This document shows positions 25,923-35,464 of a stretch of DNA of 64,000 nucleotides, piece after piece. Position numbers and translations under genes: made by a program. The stretch's first letter is position 1. The number at the start of each line of letters is the position of its first letter. The notes below the pieces were generated by a model. It did no database searches. It was not told the DNA's origin and saw only the letters and a program-made list of their open reading frames with translations. The stretch covers positions 2,261,001 to 2,325,000 of the forward strand of contig NZ_JAZHRU010000001.1 in NCBI RefSeq assembly GCF_036924525.1, in the 5' to 3' direction. This DNA comes from Bradyrhizobium sp. AZCC 1719 (GTDB lineage: Bacteria > Pseudomonadota > Alphaproteobacteria > Rhizobiales > Xanthobacteraceae).

Positions 25923-27446
25923 CTAATCCCGCCGTGGGCTGATCTTCCACGTCGCAGCCAGGATCGCCGCGGTCAGCGCGCCGCTGATCACGGCGGCAAT
26001 CGGGATGGTGACGGCGAGAGCTGACGTCGCGGCCCAGCCGATCGAGCAGAAGGCTTCCGCGAAGGTCGCCAGTCGCGACGAGGTCTGGCGGCGGCGGAAC
26101 TGGGTGCGTTTGGCCTGCACGCGGAACCAGAGCTGGATCGCGGCGGCGGAGACGGTCGCGATAATGACGCCGAGCGCGGTGACGATCGCCTGCGTCAAGG
26201 AGGCAAACGCAAGGGCTGCGATCAGCGGCGTGAAGATGGCGCCGATTGAGATCAGCACCACTTCGACCTTCGCGCGGATCACGCGCGAGGGCGGCAGCGG
26301 TGCGGTTGCGACCAGGTCGGCGGCATCTTCTCCTGATATCGTCAGCCATGCGAGGCCGCCGGCAAGCTGGCCCGCCGCCATCACGATCACCGGCGTGATC
26401 AGCACGATCGCGTCAGAGCTTTCGGAAAAACTTCGCCACAGCATCAGGGCCGGCGGCACCAGATACAGCAATTGCATCAGGCTTTGCGATAGCAGCCACG
26501 GGTCGCGCCGCAGCAGCAGGAACTCCTTGGTGCGTAGCGCCCGTTGCCGCGAGCCGCCGCGAAATGCCGTGGCGCGCGGCCCGCGACGGACAGAGCGCGT
26601 GGTTGCGGCGACTCGGACGACGGTATCAGCAAATCGCGGCGAAAAGACCGCCATCACGGCGCCGAGCAGCAGGAGCCCGCCGGCCATGAGCCATGACAGC
26701 ACCATGCCGTCGCCGATCGCCGCACGCGCCGGCCACCACAGCGGACTGTCGAGATCAGGCGCATAGGCTGAAGCGGCATCGGAGGTCAGCACGGCGAAGC
26801 GAGACAACGTACCGTAGGAAAGAATGGCCGCGACCTGGAGCGCGATGACGAAGCCGGCGCCGATGACGGCGGCCACGATCTGTGCGACGAGGCGGGTGCG
26901 GCTCGGGCCGATCAGCCTGAACAGCAGCACGGTGATCGCGATCGCTACCGCTGCAGCCGAAAGGCCGATGGCGACGACGACGCCGAACGCCGAGAGCCAG
27001 CGCGCGCCGCCGCCGATCACGAGAACGTCGACAAAGGGCGTCGACAATAGCAGTGCCATTCCGATGACGGATAGCGCGATCGCCGCGATCCGCACCGAGA
27101 ACACGTTGGCGAGGTTGGCTGGTGACGACATCAGGAGGTCAAGATCGGCGCGGGCGTAAAACACCCGCGTCACGGATTCGATCGCCTGCGACAGCATCAA
27201 AGCCCAGGCGAGAAAGATGGTCGCGGTGATGACGATCAGTTCCGGCTTGCCGAGCGGTGCCTGCAAATCGGCGAAGCGGCCGATTACGGCATAGGCCGGC
27301 AAATGCATGATGGCAGCGAACACGACCAGGGCGATGATGGCGCGCTTTCGTTTTCCCCGGCTACCGGTCATCATGGCCAGCCATTCGCGCCAGGCCAGCC
27401 GGATCTCGTGCCGGGCAAACCAGGTGAGCGCCGCGGCCGAACTCAT
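25923..27446 (-). CDS. ABC exporter permease (about 12 membrane helices)
   Basis: This 507-residue protein is very hydrophobic, with about twelve helices in two halves separated by a polar loop (RSVRRGPRATAFRGGSRQ) and the segment ALRTKEFLLLRRDPWLLSQS typical of ABC-2-like exporter permeases. It overlaps the ATPase gene by four bases (ATGA), so the pair is translationally coupled and forms one exporter. Cargo unknown. Confidence 0.85.
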   Translation of the reverse strand: MSSAAALTWFARHEIRLAWREWLAMMTGSRGKRKRAIIALVVFAAIMHLPAYAVIGRFADLQAPLGKPELIVITATIFLAWALMLSQAIESVTRVFYARADLDLLMSSPANLANVFSVRIAAIALSVIGMALLLSTPFVDVLVIGGGARWLSAFGVVVAIGLSAAAVAIAITVLLFRLIGPSRTRLVAQIVAAVIGAGFVIALQVAAILSYGTLSRFAVLTSDAASAYAPDLDSPLWWPARAAIGDGMVLSWLMAGGLLLLGAVMAVFSPRFADTVVRVAATTRSVRRGPRATAFRGGSRQRALRTKEFLLLRRDPWLLSQSLMQLLYLVPPALMLWRSFSESSDAIVLITPVIVMAAGQLAGGLAWLTISGEDAADLVATAPLPPSRVIRAKVEVVLISIGAIFTPLIAALAFASLTQAIVTALGVIIATVSAAAIQLWFRVQAKRTQFRRRQTSSRLATFAEAFCSIGWAATSALAVTIPIAAVISGALTAAILAATWKISPRRD

Positions 27447-28213
27447 GCGGCGGCCGCGTCGGCGTCGACGAGCGCGATGAACATGTCTTCGAGACTGGTG
27501 TCGCCGCGGCCATTCTGCTGGCGCAGCTCGCTGAGCGTACCCTCGGCCACCAGCCGTCCCGCGGCGATGACGCCGATCCGGTCGGCCATCCGCTCGGCGA
27601 CTTCGAGAATATGCGTCGTCATGATCACCGTGCAGCCGGAGCGGACGCGCTCCTGCAGCAATCCCTTGACGTGACGCGCCGACAGCGCATCTAACCCGGT
27701 CAGCGGCTCGTCCAGGATGATCAGCCGGGGATTGTGAACCAGTGCGCCGGCGAGCGCCACCTTCTGCCGCATGCCCTTGGAAAATCCCTCGCAGCGTTCG
27801 TGCAGATGCGGCTCGAGTCCGAGCGACGCCAGAAGCTGGTGAGCGGAAGTTTCGGAAGTTGCAGGATCGATGCCCCACAGGCCGGCGACGAATTCGAGAT
27901 ATTCCAGCGGCGTCAGCTTGTCGTAGATCATGGGCTCGTCGGAAACCCAGGCCATGATCTGCTTGGCGGCGACGGGATCGGCAAGCGCATCAATGCCCAA
28001 TATGGATACAGAGCCTGCGTCGGGCTTGAGCAGACCGGCGACCATGCGCAAGGTCGTGGTCTTGCCGGCGCCGTTCGGGCCGAGCAGGGCGTAGAACTCG
28101 CCGGTGCGAACGGTGAGGTCGAGCGCATCGACCGCCGGGCGGTCAAAACGCTTCGTTAACCCTTGCACCTCGAGCGCCGATACATCCGCTTTCATGATTT
28201 CGGAACGATCCAT
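27443..28213 (-). CDS. ABC exporter ATP-binding protein
   Basis: This ATPase of about 256 residues has Walker A GPNGAGKTT, Q-loop AWVSDEP, signature FSKGMRQKVALAGALVHNP, Walker B LIILDEP and the switch His in MTTHILEVAERMA. The DrrA/CcmA-like arrangement fits exporters. The start is uncertain: ATG 28213 is used, with in-frame ATGs at 28195 and 28231 and no strong ribosome site for any. It is coupled to the permease gene downstream. Confidence 0.88.
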   Translation of the reverse strand: MDRSEIMKADVSALEVQGLTKRFDRPAVDALDLTVRTGEFYALLGPNGAGKTTTLRMVAGLLKPDAGSVSILGIDALADPVAAKQIMAWVSDEPMIYDKLTPLEYLEFVAGLWGIDPATSETSAHQLLASLGLEPHLHERCEGFSKGMRQKVALAGALVHNPRLIILDEPLTGLDALSARHVKGLLQERVRSGCTVIMTTHILEVAERMADRIGVIAAGRLVAEGTLSELRQQNGRGDTSLEDMFIALVDADAAAA

Positions 28214-28480
28214 TTGTTCGTCGCGGACCATGTACCGAAGAACTTTCGGCGCGGTGAATCTGGTGCACCAAATCGCGCCGACCCCCGCAACTTCCCGGGC
28301 TGCGGCATTTCTCCGCAATTGTTAACGGCGCCGCTCGCAGCGCTTTGTTGACAGCGGTCGGCGCTTTGGGCTCAATGCGACGGGACATATGCGGCTGCAG
28401 GCGTCGTCGATGCCGGGCAGCGTGTAGACACAAGATGCGAAGGAGGCGATCGACAGAATCGCCCGGCATCGGGGAGGGAA

Positions 28481-29359
28481 ATGATGCTGGACTTCGTTCA
28501 GCAGCTCGTGAGTGGCATCGCGCTCGGCTGCGTTTATGGCCTGATCGCGCTCGGTTTCGTGCTCATTTACAAGGCAACCGAGGTCGTCAATTTCGCCCAG
28601 GGCGATTTGATGATGCTGGGCGGATTCTTCGCCTTCACATTCATCGGCATGCTTGGTCTCAATTACTGGCTCGGATTCGCCGGTGCCGTCATCGCCATGG
28701 CACTGTTCGGCATGCTGGCCGAACGTGTGGTGGTGCGTCCGATCCTCGGCTATCCGCAGTTTTCCATCATCATGGCGACGATCGGGCTCGGTTACTTCCT
28801 GCGCTCCGTGGTCGGCATGATCTGGGGCACCGACGATTTCAAGATCGAGACGCCGTTCAGCGACGGTGTGCTGCGAATCGGCTCGCTGGTGCTGGCATAC
28901 GACAAGCTGTCGGTGATCGCCGCCACCATCATCCTCTGCGCGCTGCTGTACCTGTTCTTCAACCGCACCACGCTCGGCACCGCGATGCGCGCCAGTTCGG
29001 AGAACATGCTCGCTGCCTACTACATGGGCATTCCGGTCAAGCGCGTGGTCTCGATCGTGTGGGCGATCGCTGCGGCGGTCGCGACCGCAGCTGGCGTGCT
29101 GCTGGCGCCCATCACCTTCATTCACTCCAATGTCGGACTGGTGCTCGGCCTGAAAGCATTTCCCGCCGCCGTGCTCGGCGGTTTCGGCTCGATTCCGGGT
29201 GCCGTGGTCGGCGGCGTGCTGATCGGCGTGATCGAGAGCATGGCCGGCTTCTACCTGCCGCAGGGCTGGAAAGACGTCGCGCCCTACATCGTCCTTCTGG
29301 TGGTGCTGCTGCTCAAGCCCGAAGGCCTGTTCGGTGTTCACATGCGGAAGAAGGTCTAA
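28481..29359 (+). CDS. livH: Branched-chain amino acid-type ABC permease LivH
   Basis: This 292-residue permease has eight or so helices and the LivH landmarks GIALGCVYGLIALGFVLIYK, VNFAQGDLMMLGGF and AAVLGGFGSIPGAVVGGVLI. It forms the membrane channel with LivM. GGGGAGGGAA precedes two adjacent ATGs at 28481 and 28484; 28484 has the better spacing. The stop overlaps the LivM start by one base (TAATG). The operon also contains an acyl-CoA ligase, so the cargo may be an organic acid rather than an amino acid. Confidence 0.92.
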   Translation: MMLDFVQQLVSGIALGCVYGLIALGFVLIYKATEVVNFAQGDLMMLGGFFAFTFIGMLGLNYWLGFAGAVIAMALFGMLAERVVVRPILGYPQFSIIMATIGLGYFLRSVVGMIWGTDDFKIETPFSDGVLRIGSLVLAYDKLSVIAATIILCALLYLFFNRTTLGTAMRASSENMLAAYYMGIPVKRVVSIVWAIAAAVATAAGVLLAPITFIHSNVGLVLGLKAFPAAVLGGFGSIPGAVVGGVLIGVIESMAGFYLPQGWKDVAPYIVLLVVLLLKPEGLFGVHMRKKV

Positions 29360-30510
29360 TGCGTTTTCTCTTCAAGACGGAATACGAAGACGACATCAAG
29401 CTTTTTCCGCACAGCGGCTACGTCGTCTCCTACGGTATCCTGCTGGCGTTTCTGCTGATCGCGCCGTTCGTGCTTTCCAGCTATCTCGTCAGCCAACTGG
29501 TGTTCGTCTGCATCTATGCGACGGTTGGCGTGGGACTGATGATTCTCACCGGCTTCACCGGGCAGGCCTCGCTCGGACACGCCGCCTTTCTGGCGATCGG
29601 CGCCTACACGGCGGCCTATCTGCAGCAGTTCAACGTGCCGTTTCCGGTCTACTTCCTGGCCGGCGGCCTGTTGACCGGCGTGGTCGGTGCGCTGGTCGGA
29701 TTCCCGGCGCTGCGGCTGACGGGCATTTATCTCGTCATCGCGACGATTTCCTTTGCCTTCATCGTCGAGGAGGTGCTGGCTCGCTGGGAAAGCGTAACCC
29801 ACGGCAACGAGGGCATGCGGGTCAAGACGCTGAGCCTGTTCGGGCAGGCGGTGCCGCAAAACGGCCCGACCTTCTACTATCTCTGTCTTGCTGTACTGAT
29901 CCTCACCATCGTCGGCGCGCTCAATCTGCTGCGCTCGCCGACAGGACGCGCCTTCGTCGCGATCCGCGACAGCGAAACCGCGGCGCGCAGCATGGGCGTC
30001 AACGTGTCGCTCTACAAGGTGAAGTCGTTTGCGATCAGCGCGGCGATCACAGGCCTCGCCGGCGTGCTGTTCGCGCACAAGCTCTCCTTCATTTCGCCGG
30101 AAATGTTCACGCTGCAGCTCTCGATTGAGTTCATCATCGTGATCCTGATCGGCGGCGCCTTCAGCCTGCACGGCGCGGTGTTAGGTGCAATCTTTCTGGT
30201 CATGATCGATCCGTTCCTGACGTACCTGAAGGACGACCTGCCCGGCATCATCGCCGGCATCGCAGCGACCTTCGGCGCTGACAGCATTACGGCCGCGAAA
30301 ATTCACGGCAACGTCGCCGCCATTGCGTCCGCCAACGGCCTGAAGGGCGCCATCTACGGGGTAATCATCGTGCTGTTCGTGCTGTTCGAGCCGCTCGGTC
30401 TCTACGGCCGCTGGCTGAAGATAAAACTCTTCTTCCAGCTCTTCCCGCTCTACAAGCGCGCCACCTTCAAACGCCAGAAGATCTACGTGAAATCGGAGCG
30501 GAACCGATGA
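29359..30510 (+). CDS. livM: Branched-chain amino acid-type ABC permease LivM
   Basis: This 383-residue second channel subunit has LTGFTGQASLGHAAFLAIGA, LRLTGIYLVIATISFAFI, AIRDSETAARSMGVNVSLYK and SIEFIIVILIGGAFSLHGAV, all standard LivM segments. About 27 residues precede the first helix. Residues 275-320 carry an inserted stretch (FGADSITAAKIHGNVAAIAS) before the last helix, often seen in long-form LivM. It begins on the last base of the livH stop codon and overlaps livG by ATGA. Confidence 0.92.
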   Translation: MRFLFKTEYEDDIKLFPHSGYVVSYGILLAFLLIAPFVLSSYLVSQLVFVCIYATVGVGLMILTGFTGQASLGHAAFLAIGAYTAAYLQQFNVPFPVYFLAGGLLTGVVGALVGFPALRLTGIYLVIATISFAFIVEEVLARWESVTHGNEGMRVKTLSLFGQAVPQNGPTFYYLCLAVLILTIVGALNLLRSPTGRAFVAIRDSETAARSMGVNVSLYKVKSFAISAAITGLAGVLFAHKLSFISPEMFTLQLSIEFIIVILIGGAFSLHGAVLGAIFLVMIDPFLTYLKDDLPGIIAGIAATFGADSITAAKIHGNVAAIASANGLKGAIYGVIIVLFVLFEPLGLYGRWLKIKLFFQLFPLYKRATFKRQKIYVKSERNR

Positions 30511-31265
30511 GCTATTTCCGTGCGGAAAATCTCTCTCTGCACTTCGGCGGCCTCAAAGCTGTCGATTCCGTCAGCTTCGCTGTGGAAAAGGGCGAGATAC
30601 TCTCGATCATCGGCCCGAACGGCGCCGGCAAGAGTTCAATCTTCAACCTGATCTCGCGGATTTATCCGCCGACCTCGGGCAGGATCTTCTTCGAGGACCA
30701 GGATATTACCAATCAGCCGGCCTACGATATCGCAGGCCTCGGCATCGCCCGCACCTTCCAGAACATCGAATTGTTCGAGAATGCGACCATGCTGAGCAAT
30801 CTCCTGGTCGGCCGGCACCGCCACTCCACCACGCGGCTCTGGCAGGAATTGCTGTTCCTGCCGAGCGTGCGCGCCGGCGAAAAGATGCATCGCCGCCGTG
30901 TCGAGCAGGTAATCGAATTTCTCGATCTCGAAGCCTATCGCGACAAGCTGATCTCGGGACTGCCTTACGGCGTCCGCAAGGTGATCGAGCTGGCGCGCGC
31001 GCTGTGCTCCGAGCCGAAGCTGATCCTGCTGGACGAGCCGTCCTCCGGCCTCAATGTCGAGGAGACCGAGGACATGTCGTTCTGGATCCGCGACATGAAG
31101 ACCGAGCTTGGCATCACCGTCTTGATGGTCGAGCACGACATGACGCTGGTCAATCGCGTCTCCGACCGCGTGATTGCGCTTAACTATGGCCGCGTGCTCG
31201 CGATGGGCTCGCCGTCCGAGGTGCAGCGCCATCCCGATGTCGTCGCCGCCTATCTCGGCGCATGA
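30507..31265 (+). CDS. livG: Branched-chain amino acid-type ABC ATPase LivG
   Basis: This 252-residue ATPase has Walker A GPNGAGKSS, the LivG-specific GIARTFQNIELF Q-loop, PYGVRKVIELARALCSEPKL in place of a canonical LSGGQ, Walker B LILLDEPSSGL and VLMVEHDM with the switch His. It energises the LivHM channel as a heterodimer with LivF. It overlaps livM by four bases and is followed by livF after 10 bp. Confidence 0.93.
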   Translation: MSYFRAENLSLHFGGLKAVDSVSFAVEKGEILSIIGPNGAGKSSIFNLISRIYPPTSGRIFFEDQDITNQPAYDIAGLGIARTFQNIELFENATMLSNLLVGRHRHSTTRLWQELLFLPSVRAGEKMHRRRVEQVIEFLDLEAYRDKLISGLPYGVRKVIELARALCSEPKLILLDEPSSGLNVEETEDMSFWIRDMKTELGITVLMVEHDMTLVNRVSDRVIALNYGRVLAMGSPSEVQRHPDVVAAYLGA

Positions 31266-31275
31266 GGATGATGCC

Positions 31276-32055
31276 ATGAGCGCTTCCGACATCATCCTCA
31301 AGCTTAGCAATATCGAGAGCTATTACGGGCCGATCATGGCCATCCGCGGCATCAGCCTGGAGGTGCCGCGCGGCCGCATCGTCACCCTGCTCGGCGCCAA
31401 CGGCGCCGGCAAGACCACCGTGCTCAAGACCATCTCCGGCATTCTCGATCCGCAAAAAGGCTCGATCGAATTCTTGGGCAAACCGATCCAGCGCATGGAA
31501 GCCGACAAGATCGTCCGGCTGGGCTTGAGCCACGTGCCGGAGGGACGCGAGGTGTTTCCGTTCCTCTCGGTACGCGAAAATCTGATGATGGGTGCCTATC
31601 CGCGCAAGGATCGGGCCGGCGTCGCCGAGGATCTCGATCGCGTCTACGGCTATTTCCCGCGGCTGAAGGAACGCATCAATCAGCCGGCCGGGCAGCTTTC
31701 CGGCGGCGAGCAGCAGATGCTGGCGATCGGGCGGGCGCTGATGAACCGGCCGACCCTACTACTTTTGGACGAGCCCTCACTCGGCCTGTCGCCGATCCTG
31801 GTGAAAGAGATCTTCGCCATCATCAAGCGCGTCAACGAGGAGCAGGGCATGTCGATCCTCCTCGTCGAGCAGAACGCCAAGGTAGCGCTGGAGACCGCGC
31901 ATTACGGCTATGTGCTGGAAATCGGCCGGGTCGTGATGAACGACACCTGCGAGCGGCTGATGAATTCAAAGGACATCCAGGAATTCTATCTCGGCGCCAA
32001 GGAGGAGGGCGCCCGCGGCGAACGGCGCTGGAAGAAAAAGAAGACCTGGCGTTAG
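31276..32055 (+). CDS. livF: Branched-chain amino acid-type ABC ATPase LivF
   Basis: This 259-residue ATPase has Walker A GANGAGKTT, the LivF motif LSHVPEGREVFPFLSVRENL, signature LSGGEQQMLAIGRALM, Walker B LLLLDEPSLGLSP and ILLVEQNAKVAL. A basic C-terminal tail (RGERRWKKKKTWR) is longer than usual. The ATG at 31276 is 10 bp after livG. The stop codon lies inside the first unit of a short direct repeat. Confidence 0.93.
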   Translation: MSASDIILKLSNIESYYGPIMAIRGISLEVPRGRIVTLLGANGAGKTTVLKTISGILDPQKGSIEFLGKPIQRMEADKIVRLGLSHVPEGREVFPFLSVRENLMMGAYPRKDRAGVAEDLDRVYGYFPRLKERINQPAGQLSGGEQQMLAIGRALMNRPTLLLLDEPSLGLSPILVKEIFAIIKRVNEEQGMSILLVEQNAKVALETAHYGYVLEIGRVVMNDTCERLMNSKDIQEFYLGAKEEGARGERRWKKKKTWR

Positions 32056-32121
32056 AAGACTTAGAAGATTTGGCGTCAGAAGATCTGGCGTTAACCGTCG
32101 CAGTCAAAAGCATGGCGTTAA
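32047..32121 (+). repeat. Short direct repeats after livF
   Basis: TGGCGTTAGAAGA and TGGCGTCAGAAGA, then two further TGGCGTTAA copies, start at 32047, 32071, 32086 and 32113. The first unit includes the livF stop codon, so slippage here could change the C-terminus. The rest of the 160-bp gap to the ligase gene has no gene. Confidence 0.6.
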
Positions 32122-32215
32122 GAGCGAGTTAGAGCTAAATTCGAGCCCTGCTTCGAACACCAAGACCGGTTCAAACACCGGCACCGGAGGCGGGCGACAG
32201 AGGGAGGAGATGCGC

Positions 32216-34054
32216 ATGGCCAGACCGGCAGTGCTGACGGTCGCCGACACGATCGCGAAGAGCTTCTTGCTGTCCGTGGAAACACGCGGCGACCGGCCGG
32301 CGATCCGCGAGAAGAAATTCGGCATCTGGCAGCCGACCAGTTGGCGCGAGTGGCTGCAGATATCCAAGGACGTGGCCTATGGCCTGCATGCCAGCGGGTT
32401 CCGCCCCGGGGACGTCGCCTCGATCATCGCCAACGCCGTGCCGGAATGGGTCTATGCCGACATGGGCATCCTCTGCGCCGGCGGCGTTTCGTCCGGCATC
32501 TACCCGACCGACTCCTCGTCGCAGGTCGAATATCTCATCAACGATTCCTCGACCAAAGTAATCTTCGCCGAGGACGAGGAACAGCTCGACAAGATACTCG
32601 CCTGCCGTTCGCGTTGCCCGACGCTGCAGAAGATCGTCGTGTTCGACATGGAAGGCCTGACCGGCTTTACCGACCCGATGGTGCTGTCGCTCGCCGAATT
32701 CATGGCGCTTGGCCGCAACCACGCGCTGGGTAACGAGGCGCTGTGGGACGAGATGATCGGGAGCCGCAGCGCAGGCGATCTCGCCATCCTCGTCTACACC
32801 TCGGGCACTACCGGCCCGCCCAAGGGCGCCATGCACTCCAACCGCAGCGTGACGCACCAGATGCGCCATGCCAATGACCTGTTTCCGTCGACCGACAACG
32901 AGGAACGGTTGGTGTTCCTGCCGCTCTGCCACGTCGCCGAGCGGATCGGCGGTTATTACATCTCGCTGGCGCTGGGATCGGTGATGAACTTCGCCGAAAG
33001 CCCGGAGACGGTGCCGGACAATCTGCGCGAGGTGCAGCCGACCGCCTTCCTCGCGGTGCCGAGAATCTGGGAAAAGTTCTATTCCGGAATCACGATCGCG
33101 CTGAAGGACGCAACCACGTTCCAGAACTGGATGTACCGCAACGCGCTCGCTATCGGCAATCGGATGACCGAGTACAAGCTGCAGGGCGATACGCCGCCAC
33201 TGTCCTTGCGGGTGGCCAACCGCGCCGCCTACTGGCTGGTGTTCCGCAACATCCGCCGCATGCTCGGGCTCGATCGGTGCCGGCTGGCCTTTACCGGCGC
33301 AGCCCCGATCGCCCCGGACCTGATCCGCTGGTATCTCGCGCTCGGCCTCGACATGCGCGAAGTCTACGGCCAGACCGAGAATTGCGGCGTCGCGACCATC
33401 ATGCCGCCCGACCGCATCAAGCTCGGGTCGGTCGGCAAGGCCGCGCCGTGGGGCGAGGTTGCGATCTCGCCGCAGGGCGAAATCCTGATCCGCGGCGATT
33501 TCCTGTTCATGGGCTATCTGAACCAGCCGGAGAAGACCGCCGAGACCATCGACGCCAAGGGATGGCTGCACACCGGCGATGTCGGCTCGATCGACAATGA
33601 AGGCTTCGTCAAGATCACTGACCGCATGAAGGACATCATCATCACCTCGGGCGGCAAGAACATCACGCCGTCTGAAATCGAGAACCAGCTAAAATTCTCG
33701 CCTTACGTTTCGGACGCCGTGGTGATCGGCGACAAGCGTCCGTATTTGACCTGCCTCGTGATGATCGACCAGGAGAACGTCGAGAAATACGCGCAGGACC
33801 ACGATATTCCGTTTACCAATTATGCCAGCCTGTGCCGTGCGCAGGAGATCCAGGACTTGATCCAGCGCGAGATCGAGGCGGTCAACGCCAACTTCGCGCG
33901 TGTCGAGACCATCAAGAAGTTCTACCTGATCGAACGTCAGCTCACGCCCGAGGACGAGGAGCTGACGCCGACCATGAAGCTGAAGCGCAGCTTCGTGAAC
34001 AAGCGCTATGCGGCCGAGATCGAAGCGATGTATCGCGAGAAGGCGGTGGCGTAG
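32216..34054 (+). CDS. AMP-dependent acyl-CoA ligase
   Basis: This 612-residue adenylate-forming enzyme activates a carboxylic acid with ATP and CoA. It shows the AMP-binding signature LVYTSGTTGPPKGAM, the A5 motif VYGQTEN, the A7/A8 region GWLHTGDVGSIDNEGFVKIT and DRMKDIIITSGGKNITPSEI. The catalytic Lys region is TPTMKLKRSFVN near the C-terminus. The length and GYYISLALG region fit long-chain/FadD15-like ligases. GGGAGGAG has good spacing to the ATG at 32216 rather than the one at 32210. Placed between liv transport genes and a binding protein, it probably activates the imported acid. Confidence 0.9.
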   Translation: MARPAVLTVADTIAKSFLLSVETRGDRPAIREKKFGIWQPTSWREWLQISKDVAYGLHASGFRPGDVASIIANAVPEWVYADMGILCAGGVSSGIYPTDSSSQVEYLINDSSTKVIFAEDEEQLDKILACRSRCPTLQKIVVFDMEGLTGFTDPMVLSLAEFMALGRNHALGNEALWDEMIGSRSAGDLAILVYTSGTTGPPKGAMHSNRSVTHQMRHANDLFPSTDNEERLVFLPLCHVAERIGGYYISLALGSVMNFAESPETVPDNLREVQPTAFLAVPRIWEKFYSGITIALKDATTFQNWMYRNALAIGNRMTEYKLQGDTPPLSLRVANRAAYWLVFRNIRRMLGLDRCRLAFTGAAPIAPDLIRWYLALGLDMREVYGQTENCGVATIMPPDRIKLGSVGKAAPWGEVAISPQGEILIRGDFLFMGYLNQPEKTAETIDAKGWLHTGDVGSIDNEGFVKITDRMKDIIITSGGKNITPSEIENQLKFSPYVSDAVVIGDKRPYLTCLVMIDQENVEKYAQDHDIPFTNYASLCRAQEIQDLIQREIEAVNANFARVETIKKFYLIERQLTPEDEELTPTMKLKRSFVNKRYAAEIEAMYREKAVA

Positions 34055-34145
34055 GCGACATTTGGAACCAAGCTATTTGAAAACGGCGAAGGACTGAGAA
34101 GGCCCCACCCTTCGCGCAACACGGGCCAAGGAAGAGGAGACTGCA

Positions 34146-35345
34146 ATGTCGAAATCGTTCAAGGCGCTGGGCCTTGCGGTGAGCGCCCTTGCGCTGACCC
34201 AATTGCCGGCCGCAGCCCAAACCAAGGTTACCGATCAAGGCATCTCGGCCAATGAGATCGTCATCGGTACCCATCAGGATCTGTCCGGTCCGATCAAGGT
34301 CTGGGGCGTGCCGGTATCCAACGGCATGAAGATGGCAGCCGAAGAGATCAATACCGCAGGCGGCATCCACGGTCGCAAGGTCAAGCTGATCATCGAGGAC
34401 AGCGGCTACGATCCGAAGCGCGCCGTGCTGGCCTCGCAGAAGATGGTCGAGCGCGACAAGGTCTTTGCCATGGTCGGCCCGATGGGGTCGCCCACTGTGC
34501 TCGCCGCGCAGGACATCCTGTTCGACGCCGGTGTCATGCAGCTCTTCCCGCTGACGGCGGCCGAATTCACCTTCAAATTCGATCCGGCGAAGCCGCAGGA
34601 GAGGCTGAAGTTCAACAACCTGTTGCCTTACGTCGAGAGCACCCGCGCCGCCGTCAAGTACATGCTGGAGACCAAGGGCTTCAAGAAGCCCTGCATCCTG
34701 CATCAGGACGACGAGTACGGAAAGAACGTGCTTGACGGCTTCACGCAGCAGGTCAAGGCGATGAAGCTGGAGCCGGCCTCGGTGACGAGCTACAAGCGCG
34801 GCGCTTCCGACTTCAGCGCGCAGATCGCCAAGATGAAGTCCGACGGCTGCGACGTCGTCGTGCTCGGCACGGTGATCCGCGAGACCATCGGCGCGATGGG
34901 CGAGGCCAAGAAGCTTGGTTGGGACGTCACCTTCCTCGGCGCCACGCCGACCAACGTTCTGGAAGTGCCGGCGCTCGGCAAGGACGCGGTGGAAGGCCTC
35001 TACGCGGCCTCCGGCTTCGAAATCCCGTACGAAGACACCGCGAAGGGCAAGGTCAAGGACTGGCTAGCCAACTACAAGAAGATGTTTGGCTCGGACGCCA
35101 ACACGCAGGCCATCATCGGCTACAACGCCATGATGACCTTTGCATTCTACGCCGAGAAGGCTGGCAAGGATCTGACCGGCCAGAAGATGATGAGCGCGCT
35201 GGAGTCAGGCGAGCAGTTCCGCGACATCTTCAACTCGCCGCCGACCAAGTTCTCCAAGACCGACCATCTGGCCAACACCATCACTCAGGTCCAGCAGATC
35301 AAGAACGGCCGCTGGGTGCTGGTCAAGGAAGGCCTGATGTTCTGA
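34146..35345 (+). CDS. Periplasmic binding protein of a LivK-type ABC importer
   Basis: This 399-residue protein has a signal peptide ending PAAAQT at about 26 and the type 1 periplasmic-binding fold used by LivK, AmiC and aromatic-acid binders: ANEIVIGTHQDLSGPIKVWG, VKLIIEDSGYDPKRAVLASQ, MVGPMGSPTVLA and CILHQDDEYGKNVLDGF. It lies 91 bp after the ligase gene, with GAGGAG before the ATG, and is the evident substrate receptor for LivHMGF. The ligand is not deducible; a CoA-activatable acid is a fair guess. Confidence 0.92.
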   Translation: MSKSFKALGLAVSALALTQLPAAAQTKVTDQGISANEIVIGTHQDLSGPIKVWGVPVSNGMKMAAEEINTAGGIHGRKVKLIIEDSGYDPKRAVLASQKMVERDKVFAMVGPMGSPTVLAAQDILFDAGVMQLFPLTAAEFTFKFDPAKPQERLKFNNLLPYVESTRAAVKYMLETKGFKKPCILHQDDEYGKNVLDGFTQQVKAMKLEPASVTSYKRGASDFSAQIAKMKSDGCDVVVLGTVIRETIGAMGEAKKLGWDVTFLGATPTNVLEVPALGKDAVEGLYAASGFEIPYEDTAKGKVKDWLANYKKMFGSDANTQAIIGYNAMMTFAFYAEKAGKDLTGQKMMSALESGEQFRDIFNSPPTKFSKTDHLANTITQVQQIKNGRWVLVKEGLMF

Positions 35346-35381
35346 GGGGCGCTTCGCTCTAACGACAGGGCTTCAACGAGA

Positions 35382-35418
35382 AGGGCTGCGCGATCATCTC
35401 GCGCAGCCCTCTTTATTT
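35382..35418 (+). terminator. Rho-independent terminator of the liv/ligase operon
   Basis: A perfect 12-bp stem AGGGCTGCGCGA / TCGCGCAGCCCT with a five-base loop is followed by CTTTATTT. It lies 37 bp after the binding protein stop and before the convergent PQQ dehydrogenase stop. Confidence 0.88.
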
Positions 35419-35464
35419 GCGCATCTGAGGTCTGGTGCTTGCGCACCATCCCGGGATGACTTCG

